Of a stretch of DNA of 64,000 nucleotides, positions 44,055 through 54,016 are shown piece after piece. Source of the stretch: JAJYKC01 sp035545735 (GTDB lineage Bacteria > Acidobacteriota > Terriglobia > Bryobacterales > Bryobacteraceae); NCBI GenBank assembly GCA_035545735.1, contig DASZXS010000073.1, forward strand, positions 62,001 to 126,000, written 5' to 3'. Made by a program: the position numbers and the translations under genes. How positions within the stretch are numbered: the first letter of the stretch is position 1; each line of letters starts with the position of its first letter. Below the pieces are notes generated by a model. It worked only from the letters and a program-made list of their open reading frames with translations, searched no databases and was not told the origin of the DNA.

Positions 44055-45779
44055 TTACCTTAAATCCAGCTCCGCCTGCAGCAGCCTGAGCGCTTCGTCT
44101 TCCGGCATACTCTCCAACTCCACCAGAAAAGCATCCTCCAAAGATAGGGCCTGCGGGGCTCCGCCGCTTTCGCCAGGGCCGCTTCCAAGCAGCCCGTCGA
44201 GATGCGCCGCAAGCGACCGGATGGAGGGAAAATCAAACAAAAGCGTCGCCTGAAGCCCGGTATTCAGCCTTTCGGCCAGGCGGTCGCGAAATTGCACGGC
44301 AAGTAACGAGTCGAAGCCGAGGTCAAAAAAAGACTCACCGTCGTCCAGAGCGTCGCCGGGGCCGAGTCCGAGCACGCGGCGAACCTCCTCCCGTAGCAGA
44401 CCGGTTAAATTTCCCGTGTGCGGCAACGCGCTCACGGCAGGCTCGGGGGCGTCGCCAAGGACCTCCGGCGAGTCCGGCTTAGCGGCATAGAGCGTTTCCC
44501 AGTCCACGCTACAGCCTGCGGTGTAAGCCTGCCCGAGCGATGACAGCAAGGAGAAACGATCGTCCCGGCGGCGGCGAAGGGAGGACAACAGCACGGCCGG
44601 TTTGCCCGAATGCCGGGCGCATTCTCCAATGGACGCCAGGAGGACAGGATGCGGTGAAACTTCGAGAAAAGTGCTGAAACCGTCATGGAGGCTTGCCCTG
44701 ACCGCGTCGTCGAAACGCACGCTGCTGCGCAGGTTCGTGCCCCAATATTCGGCATCCAGTTTCTCATCGCCAATTTTCCGCCCGAAAACGGTGGAAAAAA
44801 ACGGAATTCGATGCGCGCCTGGCTCGAGATCCCCCAGGCGGCCGGTCAGTCTCCGCGAGATCCCGTTCATTGCCGCGGTATGAAAGGCGTGATCCATCGG
44901 CATAGACATGCTGGCGATGCCACGCTTCCGCCATGCCGCGGCGAGCGACTTGATGGCCCCTGGTTCACCGGAAATGACGGTCGATTCCGGACTGTTCACT
45001 GCCGCCACGGCGACCAGGTCTCCGCGCGCCGCGAGATCGCCAGCCAGCGCCGCCGCGTGGGCGTGAACCATCGCCATTCCGCCGGCGCCGGTAGTATCCC
45101 GAAGAAGTTGTCCGGAATAAAGGACCACCTTGAGAGCGTCTTCCAGGGAGAGAGCGCCGGCGAGATGTGCCGCCGCCACCTCCCCGGAGCTATGTCCGAT
45201 GACCGCCGCCGGCCGCAGACCCCAGGATTCCCATAGCCGGCCGAGTGCAATTTCGACGGCGAATGTCGCGGGCTGCGCGTATTCGGCGCGGTCGATCGTC
45301 GGACCGGAATCCTCCTGGAGCAGGTCCACCAGCGACCAACCCCCATGGCGCCGGATCCGTTCCTCGCACTCCAGAATGGCCGACCGGAAGACAGGTTCAG
45401 TCCGGAGAAGAGATGCCCCCATACCGGCCCATTGCGCGCCTTGCCCTGAACACACAAAAACGACCTGCTCCGCCCGTTCCATCGCCGTCCCCCGCGCGGT
45501 CCCAGGCTCGTGAGGGCCTCCGCCGAGGCCGGCGAGCCGCTGTGCGATTTCGTCCGCCGACCTCCCGACCACGGCCACTCGTTCCCGGTCCGCAGGATCG
45601 GCCAACGCATAGGCGCGACAAAGTGAGTGAAAAGGCTCCGTTGGTTCGGCGGATCTCACGGTGAAGAAATGGCGATACCGCTCAGCCAGCCCGGCGAGAG
45701 CTTCGGGAGTGGCGGCGGAGAGCGGCAATAGGTGGAGCGGTTGAGACACGAACCCAGATCGTGGGTAAGCACGTTTCAT
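44055..45779 (-). CDS. KS-less AT-ACP protein, probable PKS loading module
   Basis: A 574-residue protein from the ATG at 45779 (GAGG just upstream; an upstream ATG at 45839 lacks a site). It starts directly in the KS-AT linker (LLPLSAATPEALAGLAERYRHF) with no ketosynthase. AT at about 105-420 has Ser197 in GHSSGEVAAA and HAFH at 297-300. ACP at about 455-535 has Ser491 in DLGFDSLLAVQ. The C-terminal 30 residues form acidic helices (LEDAFLVELESM, DEALRLLQAELD) typical of the ACP-side half of class 2 docking domains. The partner helix is at the N-terminus of the next protein, encoded 6 bases downstream. This suits a starter module that hands an acyl group to the KS-AT-cMT-ACP-C protein. The starter cannot be read. 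Confidence 0.86.
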   Translation of the reverse strand: MKRAYPRSGFVSQPLHLLPLSAATPEALAGLAERYRHFFTVRSAEPTEPFHSLCRAYALADPADRERVAVVGRSADEIAQRLAGLGGGPHEPGTARGTAMERAEQVVFVCSGQGAQWAGMGASLLRTEPVFRSAILECEERIRRHGGWSLVDLLQEDSGPTIDRAEYAQPATFAVEIALGRLWESWGLRPAAVIGHSSGEVAAAHLAGALSLEDALKVVLYSGQLLRDTTGAGGMAMVHAHAAALAGDLAARGDLVAVAAVNSPESTVISGEPGAIKSLAAAWRKRGIASMSMPMDHAFHTAAMNGISRRLTGRLGDLEPGAHRIPFFSTVFGRKIGDEKLDAEYWGTNLRSSVRFDDAVRASLHDGFSTFLEVSPHPVLLASIGECARHSGKPAVLLSSLRRRRDDRFSLLSSLGQAYTAGCSVDWETLYAAKPDSPEVLGDAPEPAVSALPHTGNLTGLLREEVRRVLGLGPGDALDDGESFFDLGFDSLLAVQFRDRLAERLNTGLQATLLFDFPSIRSLAAHLDGLLGSGPGESGGAPQALSLEDAFLVELESMPEDEALRLLQAELDLR

Positions 45780-46101
45780 GCCGCCTCGATCCGCTGAGAC
45801 TCTCGTCACAATTAAGCGGAATGGACCGATACCTGCCATAGGGAGAGAGAATGATCCTGTCCGGATTCGGCCATCGGGCTGGTTTGCAGGCGAGGCGTTT
45901 CAATTTGTCTTCTCTTATTTGCAGTCATTTACGGATGGGTAGAATAGATCGTAAGCGATACGGCATAAGCGCCGGAGGGGTGCAAGTTGGTTCCATCGCC
46001 CCTTTGGGATCACGAATATCCCATTTCAAAGCGGCCCGGGCGGCGTACCGCTTCGTCCCTTATGTGGCAAATTATTTCCTCTCTCGCAGGGTCATTTAAC
46101 A
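45780..46101. promoter_or_regulatory. Divergent promoter region of the PKS/NRPS cluster
   Basis: These 322 bases separate the two arms and hold no supported gene. Base content is less GC-rich around 45900-45960. On the plus strand TAGAAT (45940-45945) is a 5 of 6 match to a -10 box, with TTGCAG 15 bases upstream as a weak -35. For the minus arm I see TTGAAA (45902-45907, complement) but no convincing -10. No clear operator was found. Confidence 0.35.
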
Positions 46102-49100
46102 GTGGTAAGCGCGACTCGGATGAACACAATCGAACTACTGCAGCACCTGCGGAACCTGGACGTTCACCTGACCGTTCAGGATGGCAAGCTTGGATGTAAT
46201 GCTCCCAAGGGCGTGCTCACGCCGGACCTCACGGCCGAACTAAAAGCAAGAAAAATCGAGCTGATTGAGTTTCTTAGCCGAACTGCGGAAAGCGCCTTTT
46301 CGCGCCCCGTTCCTGTAACCCGCCAGAGCGAATTCACGCCGTCCCCGGGCCAGCAGCGGCTTTGGTTTCTGGATCAACTGGACGCAGGCAATGCGGCGTA
46401 TAACATCGCCGGCGGATTGCGCTTTCAGGGAGCCTTAGACCCCTGGGTTCTGGAGCGCGCGCTCCGCGAGATTGTCTCCCGGCATGAAGCGCTGCGAACC
46501 AGCATCGTCAATGTTGACGGCTCGGCCAGGGCCGTGGTTCGGGCCGTGGCTGACTGGGCGCTGGAGCATTGCTCTTTGCGGGAGCGGCCGGAGGGTGAGA
46601 GGCTTGAGGCCGTGCGCGCTCTGGCGGCCGAGCATGCCGCCGAACGTTTCGACCTTCGATCTGCGCCGCTGATCCGCGGCAAGCTGATTGAGCTGGATAC
46701 CGAAGATCACGTTCTCCTGATTTCCATACATCACGTCGCTGCCGACGGGTGGTCGCTCTCCGTCCTGGGCGACGAACTGGTGCAGCTTTACCGGGCGTTC
46801 CTGGAGGGGCGGCCTTCCCCGCTTGAGGAATTACCATTCCAGTACGGAGATTACGCACAATGGCAGCGGCAGAATCTCGAAGGCGGCGTGATGCAGTCGG
46901 AGGTTCCTTATTGGAAGAAGAAACTCTCCGGAACGCTGCCGGTGATCGAGCTCCCGGGGGACCGTGCCGCGGCGGCGGCCAAGGCCTCGTTGGGGGCCAG
47001 CATCCGGCAAACGCTCCCCGCCGGCCTTGCGGATGACATCCGCCGGCTTAGTCTCACCGCGAATGTAACGCCGTTTACAACGCTCCTGGCGGCCTTCAAG
47101 CTCCTGCTTTCCCGCTATACGCGCCAGACCGATATCATTGTCGGTTCCGCCACCGCGGGGCGCAACCGGCCGGAGTTCGAAAAGCTGATCGGCTTGTTCA
47201 TCAGCAACCTGGTACTGCGAACCGACCTGTCGGGCGATCCGCCCGCCCACGAGCTGCTCGCCCGCGTGCAGGAAACGCTTCTGGGCGCATCCGCCCATGA
47301 GAACGTGCCGCTCGATTTTCTGGCCGAGACGCTGCAGCCGAACCGCGACCTGGCCCGTCCGCCGTTGTTCCAGGTCATGTTTGTAATGCAGAACACGCCG
47401 CATGCGAAGCTGGAGCTTCCCGGGTTAACCATCCGCTCCTTCGAAGTGGGGACCGGCGCGGCCCGGTTTGACCTCGCGGTCGACGTGATCGAGAAGGACA
47501 GCACGTTCGACCTGCGCTGGGAGTACAATGCCGGACTGTTCCAGGCGTCCACGATGGAACGGATGCAAGGCCATTTTCAGCGCCTGCTCGAAGGTATTAC
47601 CGCCCATCCCGGCCTCCCCATCTCCCAAATGAAGATGCTGGCGGAACAGGAGGAGCGGCAGTTTGAGCAGATGGCCGCGGGGCCGCGGATGGAAGAGCCC
47701 GGCGTCTGTCTCCACGAGTTGTTTGAGCAGCAGGCGGCGAAGACGCCCGGCTCAATCGCCGTTCAATGCGGCGACGAGCAGATCACGTATTCCGCCCTCG
47801 ATGCGCGGGCGAACCGTCTGGCTGGCCGCCTCCGCGCCCTGGGCGTAAAGCGGGATTCGCTGGTGGCCCTGTGCCTGGAACCCTGCATCGGGATGGTGGT
47901 CGCGCTGCTGAGCGTACTCAAGGCCGGCGGCGCCTACGTTCCGCTGGACCCCGATTACCCTCAATCACGCGTCGCCTTCATGCTGGAGGATTCGCAAGCT
48001 CCCGTTCTGATCACTCAGGAGCATCTGCTCCCGGATGTTTCGATGGCCGGCCTGCAGGTGATCCGGCTGGGAAGGGATGAGGAAGCGCCGCTGCCGGCAA
48101 GCAGCCCGGGGTGGACAAAAGCGGATGCCGATAGCCTGGCGTATGTGATCTATACCTCCGGTTCGACCGGCAATCCCAAAGGCGTCGAGATCACCCATCG
48201 CTCCCTGGTGAATCTGTTGCTTTCGATGCAAAGGGAGCCCGGAATGTCCGCGGATGACCGTCTGCTCGCCATTACAACGCTTTCTTTCGACATCGCGGGG
48301 CTCGAGATCTATCTCCCGCTGATTTCCGGCGCGCGGCTGGTGCTTGCTCCCCGCATAGTGCGGGCGGATGGCGCGGCGCTCGGCGGGCTGCTGTCCGGTT
48401 GCGGCGCAACGGTGATGCAAGCGACGCCCGCGACCTGGCGCCTATTGCTCGAGTCCGGCTGGAAAGGCACTCCGGGGCTGAAGATTCTGTGCGGTGGGGA
48501 AGCTCTCCCGCGAGAGCTTGCGGCGCGGCTGATAGACACAGGCTCCGAGGTGTGGAACCTCTATGGGCCGACCGAGACGACGATTTGGTCCACGATTCAC
48601 CGGGTCGCGCCCGGCGCCGGGACGGTACCGATTGGGAAGCCGATTGCGAATACGCAGGCTTACGTCCTTGACGCCGCCGGGCAGTTGGCACCGCAGAACG
48701 TGCCGGGCGAGCTTTTTATCGGCGGAGCCGGCGTCGCGCGCGGCTATCTTCGCCGGCCTGAATTGACGCGGGAGAAATTCGTGGAGAATCCCTTCCGGGC
48801 CGGGCAGCGGCTCTATCGCACCGGCGACTTGGTTCGCTGGCATCCGGACGGAGGATTGGAATACATGGCGCGGTTGGATCATCAGGTGAAGCTGCGCGGC
48901 TTTCGGATCGAACTGGGTGAGATTGAAGCGGCCTTGCGCGAACAACCGGGTGTAAGGGAAGCCGCCGTGTCCGTACGCGAAGATACACCGGGCGATCAAA
49001 GGCTGGTGGCTTACCTTGTCATGCGCGAACGGGGAGCGGTGGATACGGCGCCGCTCCGCGAAGCGTTACTCGGGCGCCTGCCCGATTACATGGTTCCAGG

Positions 49101-49455
49101 CCGCTTTGTGTTTCTGGACGCGCTCCCGTTGACTCCAAACCGTAAGCTCGATCGCAGCGCGCTCCCGGCGCCGTCTAACGAGACGGATGCGCCGGCTCAC
49201 TACGTCGCTCCGCGCACGGAGAGCGAACGGGAAGTGGCGGCGATTTGGGCGGATCTTCTGAAAAGGGAGAAAATCGGGGTACACGACAACTTCTTCGATC
49301 TGGGAGGACATTCACTACTCGCGGTTCAATTGCAGAGCCGGCTGGCGCGGAAGTTTCAGCGCGAAATTTCGATCGTGGACCTGTTCCAGCGCCCAACTGT
49401 CTCGGCCATCGCCGCCTTTTTGAATTCTCAAGGGGAGACGGCCGCTCAGGCTTGA
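46102..49455 (+). CDS. NRPS module C-A-T with TubC-type docking domain, predicted Gly
   Basis: An 1117-residue protein. It can start at GTG 46102 (AGGG 10 bases upstream) or ATG 46120. A TubC-type N-terminal docking domain lies at about 8-60 (LTVQDGKLGCNAPKGVLT). The condensation domain at about 75-510 has HHVAADGWS (His210, His211, Asp215), an LCL type. The adenylation domain at about 535-1030 has YTSGSTGNPKG and NLYGPTETT. Reading the ten pocket positions by alignment to GrsA gives D-I-L-Q-L-G-L-I-W-K, which matches reported glycine codes. The carrier Ser1071 is in LGGHSLLAVQ. It loads glycine and joins it to an upstream acyl group; the next protein begins with a KS suited to an aminoacyl donor. 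Confidence 0.9.
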   Translation: MVSATRMNTIELLQHLRNLDVHLTVQDGKLGCNAPKGVLTPDLTAELKARKIELIEFLSRTAESAFSRPVPVTRQSEFTPSPGQQRLWFLDQLDAGNAAYNIAGGLRFQGALDPWVLERALREIVSRHEALRTSIVNVDGSARAVVRAVADWALEHCSLRERPEGERLEAVRALAAEHAAERFDLRSAPLIRGKLIELDTEDHVLLISIHHVAADGWSLSVLGDELVQLYRAFLEGRPSPLEELPFQYGDYAQWQRQNLEGGVMQSEVPYWKKKLSGTLPVIELPGDRAAAAAKASLGASIRQTLPAGLADDIRRLSLTANVTPFTTLLAAFKLLLSRYTRQTDIIVGSATAGRNRPEFEKLIGLFISNLVLRTDLSGDPPAHELLARVQETLLGASAHENVPLDFLAETLQPNRDLARPPLFQVMFVMQNTPHAKLELPGLTIRSFEVGTGAARFDLAVDVIEKDSTFDLRWEYNAGLFQASTMERMQGHFQRLLEGITAHPGLPISQMKMLAEQEERQFEQMAAGPRMEEPGVCLHELFEQQAAKTPGSIAVQCGDEQITYSALDARANRLAGRLRALGVKRDSLVALCLEPCIGMVVALLSVLKAGGAYVPLDPDYPQSRVAFMLEDSQAPVLITQEHLLPDVSMAGLQVIRLGRDEEAPLPASSPGWTKADADSLAYVIYTSGSTGNPKGVEITHRSLVNLLLSMQREPGMSADDRLLAITTLSFDIAGLEIYLPLISGARLVLAPRIVRADGAALGGLLSGCGATVMQATPATWRLLLESGWKGTPGLKILCGGEALPRELAARLIDTGSEVWNLYGPTETTIWSTIHRVAPGAGTVPIGKPIANTQAYVLDAAGQLAPQNVPGELFIGGAGVARGYLRRPELTREKFVENPFRAGQRLYRTGDLVRWHPDGGLEYMARLDHQVKLRGFRIELGEIEAALREQPGVREAAVSVREDTPGDQRLVAYLVMRERGAVDTAPLREALLGRLPDYMVPGRFVFLDALPLTPNRKLDRSALPAPSNETDAPAHYVAPRTESEREVAAIWADLLKREKIGVHDNFFDLGGHSLLAVQLQSRLARKFQREISIVDLFQRPTVSAIAAFLNSQGETAAQA

Positions 49456-49462
49456 CCGGATC

Positions 49463-52400
49463 TTGTCGCAAGCAATCGCAATCATCGGCCTTTCCTGCCG
49501 TTTTCCCGACGCTCCGGACGCGGAAACGTTCTGGCGCAATCTGGAACAGGGCCGGGAGTCTTTGGCCACCTACTCCGATGAGGAGATTCTCGCCACCGGT
49601 GTCCCTCCGGCTCTTCTAAATCATCCTAACTACGTGAAGCGGGGCACCGCGCTGGAGGATGCCGAGTGGTTTGACGCATCGTTTTTCGGCTATAGCGCGC
49701 GCGAGGCGGAGGTTCTGGATCCGCAGCATCGCGTGTTTCTCGAATGCGCCTGGGAAGCGCTGGAGGACGCGGGGTACGGAGGCGAAGCGCGGCCGCGGCG
49801 GACGGGAGTCTACGCCGGATGCACCATGGCCTCCTATCTGTTCCACAATCTGCTGGCGAACCGGGCGGTTCTCGACACCGTTTCGGCCTATCCGGCCATC
49901 CTGGCGACCGATAAGGACTTTCTGGCGACGCGGACCTCGTACAAGCTGAATCTCAAAGGCCCCAGTCTCACCATTCAGACGGCGTGCTCGACGTCCCTGG
50001 TGGCCGTTCAGACCGCCTGCCAGGGGCTGCTCGGCGGACAGTGCGATATGGCTCTGGCCGGAGGCGTCTCGATCATCTTTCCGCAAAAGTCCGGCTATCT
50101 GTATTCGGAAGGCATGATCTTCTCGCCTGACGGGCATTGCCGCCCATTCGACGCGAACGCCAAGGGCATCCGGTGCGGCGCGGGAGCGGGTGTCGTGGCA
50201 CTGAAGCGTCTGGAGGATGCACTCCGGGACGGAGATTCCATTCGCGCCGTGATCCTGGGGGCGGCAATCAACAACGATGGCGCGGCCAAAATGGGATATA
50301 CAGCTCCGAGCGTAGAGGGGCAGGCCGAAGTGATCGCCGCAGCCATCGAGATGGCGGGTGTCGACCCGGCGACGATCCACTATGTGGAAGCGCATGGGAC
50401 CGGCACCGAAGTGGGCGACCCCATCGAAGTCGCCGCTCTTGAACAAGCCTTCCGGAAGAAGACGGATGGGCGGCAGTTCTGCGCTCTCGGGTCGGTGAAG
50501 TCCAACATCGGGCATCTCGACGCGGCAGCCGGCGTCGCCGGGTTGATTAAGACGGTGCTCGTTCTGCAGAACCGGAAGATCCCGCCGACGATCCACTTCA
50601 GCCGGCCCAACCCGAGAATCGACTTCGAAAAGAGCCCGTTCTTCGTCAATGCTGCGCTGGCCGCGTGGCCGGCGGAGGAGGGTCCGCGCCGCGCCGGGAT
50701 CAGTTCGTTCGGTATCGGCGGGACGAATGCGCACGCGGTTTTGGAAGAGGCTCCGGCGCCGAACGCCTCCGAGGTTCTCTGGCCGGGGCAGTTGCTGGTT
50801 CTTTCGGCACGAACGGGGAGCGCGCTCGACGCAATGCGCGAACGCCTGGCCCGGCATCTGGAAGCACACCCGGAGACGTCGCTGGCGGATGCCTGCTTTA
50901 CGCTGCAACAGGGCCGCTTGCGCATGAGACATCGCCTGGCGATTCCTTGCTTTAGCCGGGAAGAAGCGATTCGCGCGTTGCGGGGCGGTGTGGGGAGCAA
51001 GCCTGCGCCCGTCGTGGAGGAATCGGCGGTGCGTCCGGTGGTTTTTCTGTTCAGCGGACAGGGAAGCCAGTATGCCGGAATGGCGCGGCGACTATACGAG
51101 TTTCAGCCGGAATTTCGCCGGCAAATCGACACTTGCGCGGAGATGCTGCAAGGCGAGCTCGGGTGCGACCTGCGTTCGCTGCTTTATGCCGAACCCGGCG
51201 CAGGCGAGGCGATTAACGAAACTCGCTTCGCGCAGCCGGCTCTCTTTGCGACAGAGTACGCGCTGGCGCGCATGTGGATGTCCTGGGGTGTCGAGCCGGA
51301 AGCGATGGCCGGACATTCCATCGGTGAGTATGTCGCGGGATGTCTCGCGGGCGTGTTTTCGCTCGAAGACGCGCTGAAAGTGGTGGCGGCACGGGGGCGG
51401 CTGATGCAGCAGATGCCGGCCGGTTCGATGCTAGCCGTATCGCTGCCGCGCGAACAGGCAGTCGCGGCCGCGAATGGTCAGGCCTCGCTGGCGGCGGTAA
51501 ACTCGCCGACGCTTTGCACCCTTTCCGGATCGGCGGCGGAGATTGCAACGGTCAAAGCCAAACTGGAGGCGAGCGGAGTCGCTTGCCGGCTGCTGCATAC
51601 GTCCCACGCGTTTCATTCGCCGATGATGGACGGCGCGCTCGATGCTTTCCTCGAATGTCTGAACGGCATCAAGCTCTCGGCTCCAACCCGTCCTTTCGTT
51701 TCGAATCTAACCGGGACCTGGATCCGGCCGGAAGAAGCGGTGGACCCGCAATACTGGGTGGGGCATTTGCGCGGAACGGTCAGATTTGCCGACGGAATTC
51801 GCGAGATCGCCAAATCTTCAAAGCATGTCTTTCTGGAGACCGGCCCGGGGCAGGCCCTGGCGACTTTTACGCGCGACTGCCTGCACGAAAAGGGGGACCT
51901 GATTCTTCATAGCCTCCCGGGCGCCCGTAATGCGGACGCGGAAATATCCACACTCCTTCAAGCCGCCGGCAGCCTTTGGACCGCCGGGGTCCCCTTTCAT
52001 TGGGACTCTTTTCATGAGGGCGAAAAGCTAAATCGCGCGCCGCTGCCGACTTACTTTTTCGAGCGCCAGCGATATTGCGTCGAGCCGGAGGACCGCCAGG
52101 CCGCCGCACCAGCGCCCGCTCCCGCGGCGCTGGCGAGGAAGGAGCTTAGCGACTGGTTCTACGCCCCTTCGTGGACGCGTACCGTGGAGCCCGCCTCTGA
52201 AGACGCGATCGGCGCGGGCCCGTGGTTGATCCTGGCGGATGGCGAACTGAGCGGAATCGCCGGGGAACTGCTGGCGGCCGGCGGCGTTCGCTTCGCGACC
52301 GCGTCATCCGGCGGCGGCTTTGCCTCTTCCGGTGACGGCTCATTTACTATCAACCCGGATCGGCCGGAAGACTATGTCCAGCTAATTCAGGCCTTGCGAG

Positions 52401-54016
52401 CGGAAGGGCTGATGCCGCGCTCCGTGCTTTTTCTCAGCGGTTTGAAGAATCCGCGGAATGGACGCGCGGCGTTTGACAACCTGCTGTTGCTCGCCCAGGC
52501 ATTCGGCGAAGCGCCGTTGCCCGCGTCGCTCGACTGGATCATTGTCGGGTCCGGCATCTTCTCCGTGAGCGGAAATGAAACGCTCGATCCGGATCAGGCG
52601 CTCCTCCTGGGCCCGGCCGGAGTGATTTCCCGAGAGTATGCGAACGTTACTTGCCGCGTGGTTGACGCCGGCGAAATTCCCGTAGCAGTCTCCGGGCGGC
52701 GCAAAGTGGTAGAGAAGCTTTTGAGGGAGCCGGGGAAGCCCCGAGCGTGGCGTCCGGTTGCCTACCGCGGCGGCTACCGGTGGCAGCGGACCTTTGAACC
52801 GATCCGCCTTGCCGAAAATCCAGCTCGTGAAGAAAGGAAAATTCGGGACAAAGGCGTCTATGTCATTTCCGGCGGCTACGGGGGCATTGGACTTACACTG
52901 GCAACGCATCTCGCCAAGCATGCGCGCGCGCGGCTGGGGCTGCTGTCCCGTACCACTCTGCCGGCGCGCGAAGAGTGGCCGGACTGGGTGAATTCCCATC
53001 CCGGCAGCGATGCGGTAGCCCGGGCCATCCGCGCCGTAGAATCCTTGGAAGAAATCGGCGCGGAGGTGCTGCCCGTGGCCGTCGATGTGAGTGACGCGAC
53101 GGCGGTGGGGCGCGCCCTCGGGACGATTCGCGAGCGTTTTGGGGCCATCCATGGCGTCATTCACTCTGCCGGGATTCTGGACAGCGGGTTGGTGCAACTG
53201 AGAACCCCGGAAGCCGCGGGCAAAGTTCTCGCGCCGAAGGTACAAGGCACCGAAGCGCTCTATTCGGAGGTGAAAGACGATCCCCTCGACTTCTTCGTGG
53301 TCTGCTCCTCGGTGGACGCGGTTTGTCCGGCCGCCGGTTCGGTGGACTATTCCGCCGCGAATGCATTCCAGGACGCGTTTGCCACCGCGAAGGCCGCACA
53401 GGGATTCCCGGCAATTTCAATCAACTGGGACGCGTGGCAGGGCACTGGCATGGCGATCAACACGAAAGTACCGCGTGGATTTGCCAAACTGCGACAGGCA
53501 TATCTCGAAGACGCGATCCGGCCCGAGGAAGGCGCGGAAGCGTTCCGGCGCGTGCTGGCGTCCGGCTTGCCGCAAGTGGCGGTAGTGACGCGGGATTTCC
53601 CGGCGGTGATCCAGTATGTCGGTGAGAGCGTCTCCGCGGGATTCGGGCAGATTACTCTTCCAGGTGACGAGACGCAACGGCAAGGAGGCCACCCCCGGCC
53701 CGATCTGGCTACCGTCTTCGTACCGGCGGATACGGAGATCGAAAAGAAGATCGCCGACATCTGGCAGGAACTTCTCGGCATTCGCACAATCGGAATGGAT
53801 GACGATTTCTTCGAATTGGGCGGACACTCGCTCATGGCGACTGGAATCTTGTCCCGGGTGCGCGCAGGGTTCGGCGTTTCGATGCCGCTGCGTACTATTT
53901 TCGAAGCTCCGACGATACGCCAGTTAGCGGCTCATGTGGATATGTTAGTTTGGGCGTCGGCCGGACGGACCGCTTCGCCAGAAGAATCTTCCGAGCGTGA
54001 AGAGGTGGAGCTATGA
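49463..54016 (+). CDS. PKS module KS-AT-KR-ACP, hybrid type
   Basis: A 1517-residue protein starting at TTG 49463, 7 bases after the NRPS stop. KS at about 1-430 has Cys175 (TACSTSL), His311 (EAHGTGT) and His351 (NIGHLDAAAG). YLYSEGMIFSPDGHCRPFD is the pattern of KS domains that take aminoacyl chains from NRPS modules. AT at about 525-820 has Ser619 (GHSIGEYV) and HAFH at 715-718 (malonyl). KR at about 1130-1310 has GGYGGIG for NADPH and the Lys1259, Ser1283, Tyr1296, Asn1300 set. The carrier domain has Ser1456 in LGGHSLMAT. The tail EESSEREEVEL is acidic. It would extend glycine with malonate and reduce the ketone, giving a 4-amino-3-hydroxybutyryl unit. No DH or ER is present. Confidence 0.92.
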   Translation: MSQAIAIIGLSCRFPDAPDAETFWRNLEQGRESLATYSDEEILATGVPPALLNHPNYVKRGTALEDAEWFDASFFGYSAREAEVLDPQHRVFLECAWEALEDAGYGGEARPRRTGVYAGCTMASYLFHNLLANRAVLDTVSAYPAILATDKDFLATRTSYKLNLKGPSLTIQTACSTSLVAVQTACQGLLGGQCDMALAGGVSIIFPQKSGYLYSEGMIFSPDGHCRPFDANAKGIRCGAGAGVVALKRLEDALRDGDSIRAVILGAAINNDGAAKMGYTAPSVEGQAEVIAAAIEMAGVDPATIHYVEAHGTGTEVGDPIEVAALEQAFRKKTDGRQFCALGSVKSNIGHLDAAAGVAGLIKTVLVLQNRKIPPTIHFSRPNPRIDFEKSPFFVNAALAAWPAEEGPRRAGISSFGIGGTNAHAVLEEAPAPNASEVLWPGQLLVLSARTGSALDAMRERLARHLEAHPETSLADACFTLQQGRLRMRHRLAIPCFSREEAIRALRGGVGSKPAPVVEESAVRPVVFLFSGQGSQYAGMARRLYEFQPEFRRQIDTCAEMLQGELGCDLRSLLYAEPGAGEAINETRFAQPALFATEYALARMWMSWGVEPEAMAGHSIGEYVAGCLAGVFSLEDALKVVAARGRLMQQMPAGSMLAVSLPREQAVAAANGQASLAAVNSPTLCTLSGSAAEIATVKAKLEASGVACRLLHTSHAFHSPMMDGALDAFLECLNGIKLSAPTRPFVSNLTGTWIRPEEAVDPQYWVGHLRGTVRFADGIREIAKSSKHVFLETGPGQALATFTRDCLHEKGDLILHSLPGARNADAEISTLLQAAGSLWTAGVPFHWDSFHEGEKLNRAPLPTYFFERQRYCVEPEDRQAAAPAPAPAALARKELSDWFYAPSWTRTVEPASEDAIGAGPWLILADGELSGIAGELLAAGGVRFATASSGGGFASSGDGSFTINPDRPEDYVQLIQALRAEGLMPRSVLFLSGLKNPRNGRAAFDNLLLLAQAFGEAPLPASLDWIIVGSGIFSVSGNETLDPDQALLLGPAGVISREYANVTCRVVDAGEIPVAVSGRRKVVEKLLREPGKPRAWRPVAYRGGYRWQRTFEPIRLAENPAREERKIRDKGVYVISGGYGGIGLTLATHLAKHARARLGLLSRTTLPAREEWPDWVNSHPGSDAVARAIRAVESLEEIGAEVLPVAVDVSDATAVGRALGTIRERFGAIHGVIHSAGILDSGLVQLRTPEAAGKVLAPKVQGTEALYSEVKDDPLDFFVVCSSVDAVCPAAGSVDYSAANAFQDAFATAKAAQGFPAISINWDAWQGTGMAINTKVPRGFAKLRQAYLEDAIRPEEGAEAFRRVLASGLPQVAVVTRDFPAVIQYVGESVSAGFGQITLPGDETQRQGGHPRPDLATVFVPADTEIEKKIADIWQELLGIRTIGMDDDFFELGGHSLMATGILSRVRAGFGVSMPLRTIFEAPTIRQLAAHVDMLVWASAGRTASPEESSEREEVEL

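Noticed and set aside
49616..50932. Open frame of 438 codons on the minus strand opposite the KS domain
   Set aside because: It is antisense to conserved KS motifs and shows no family pattern.
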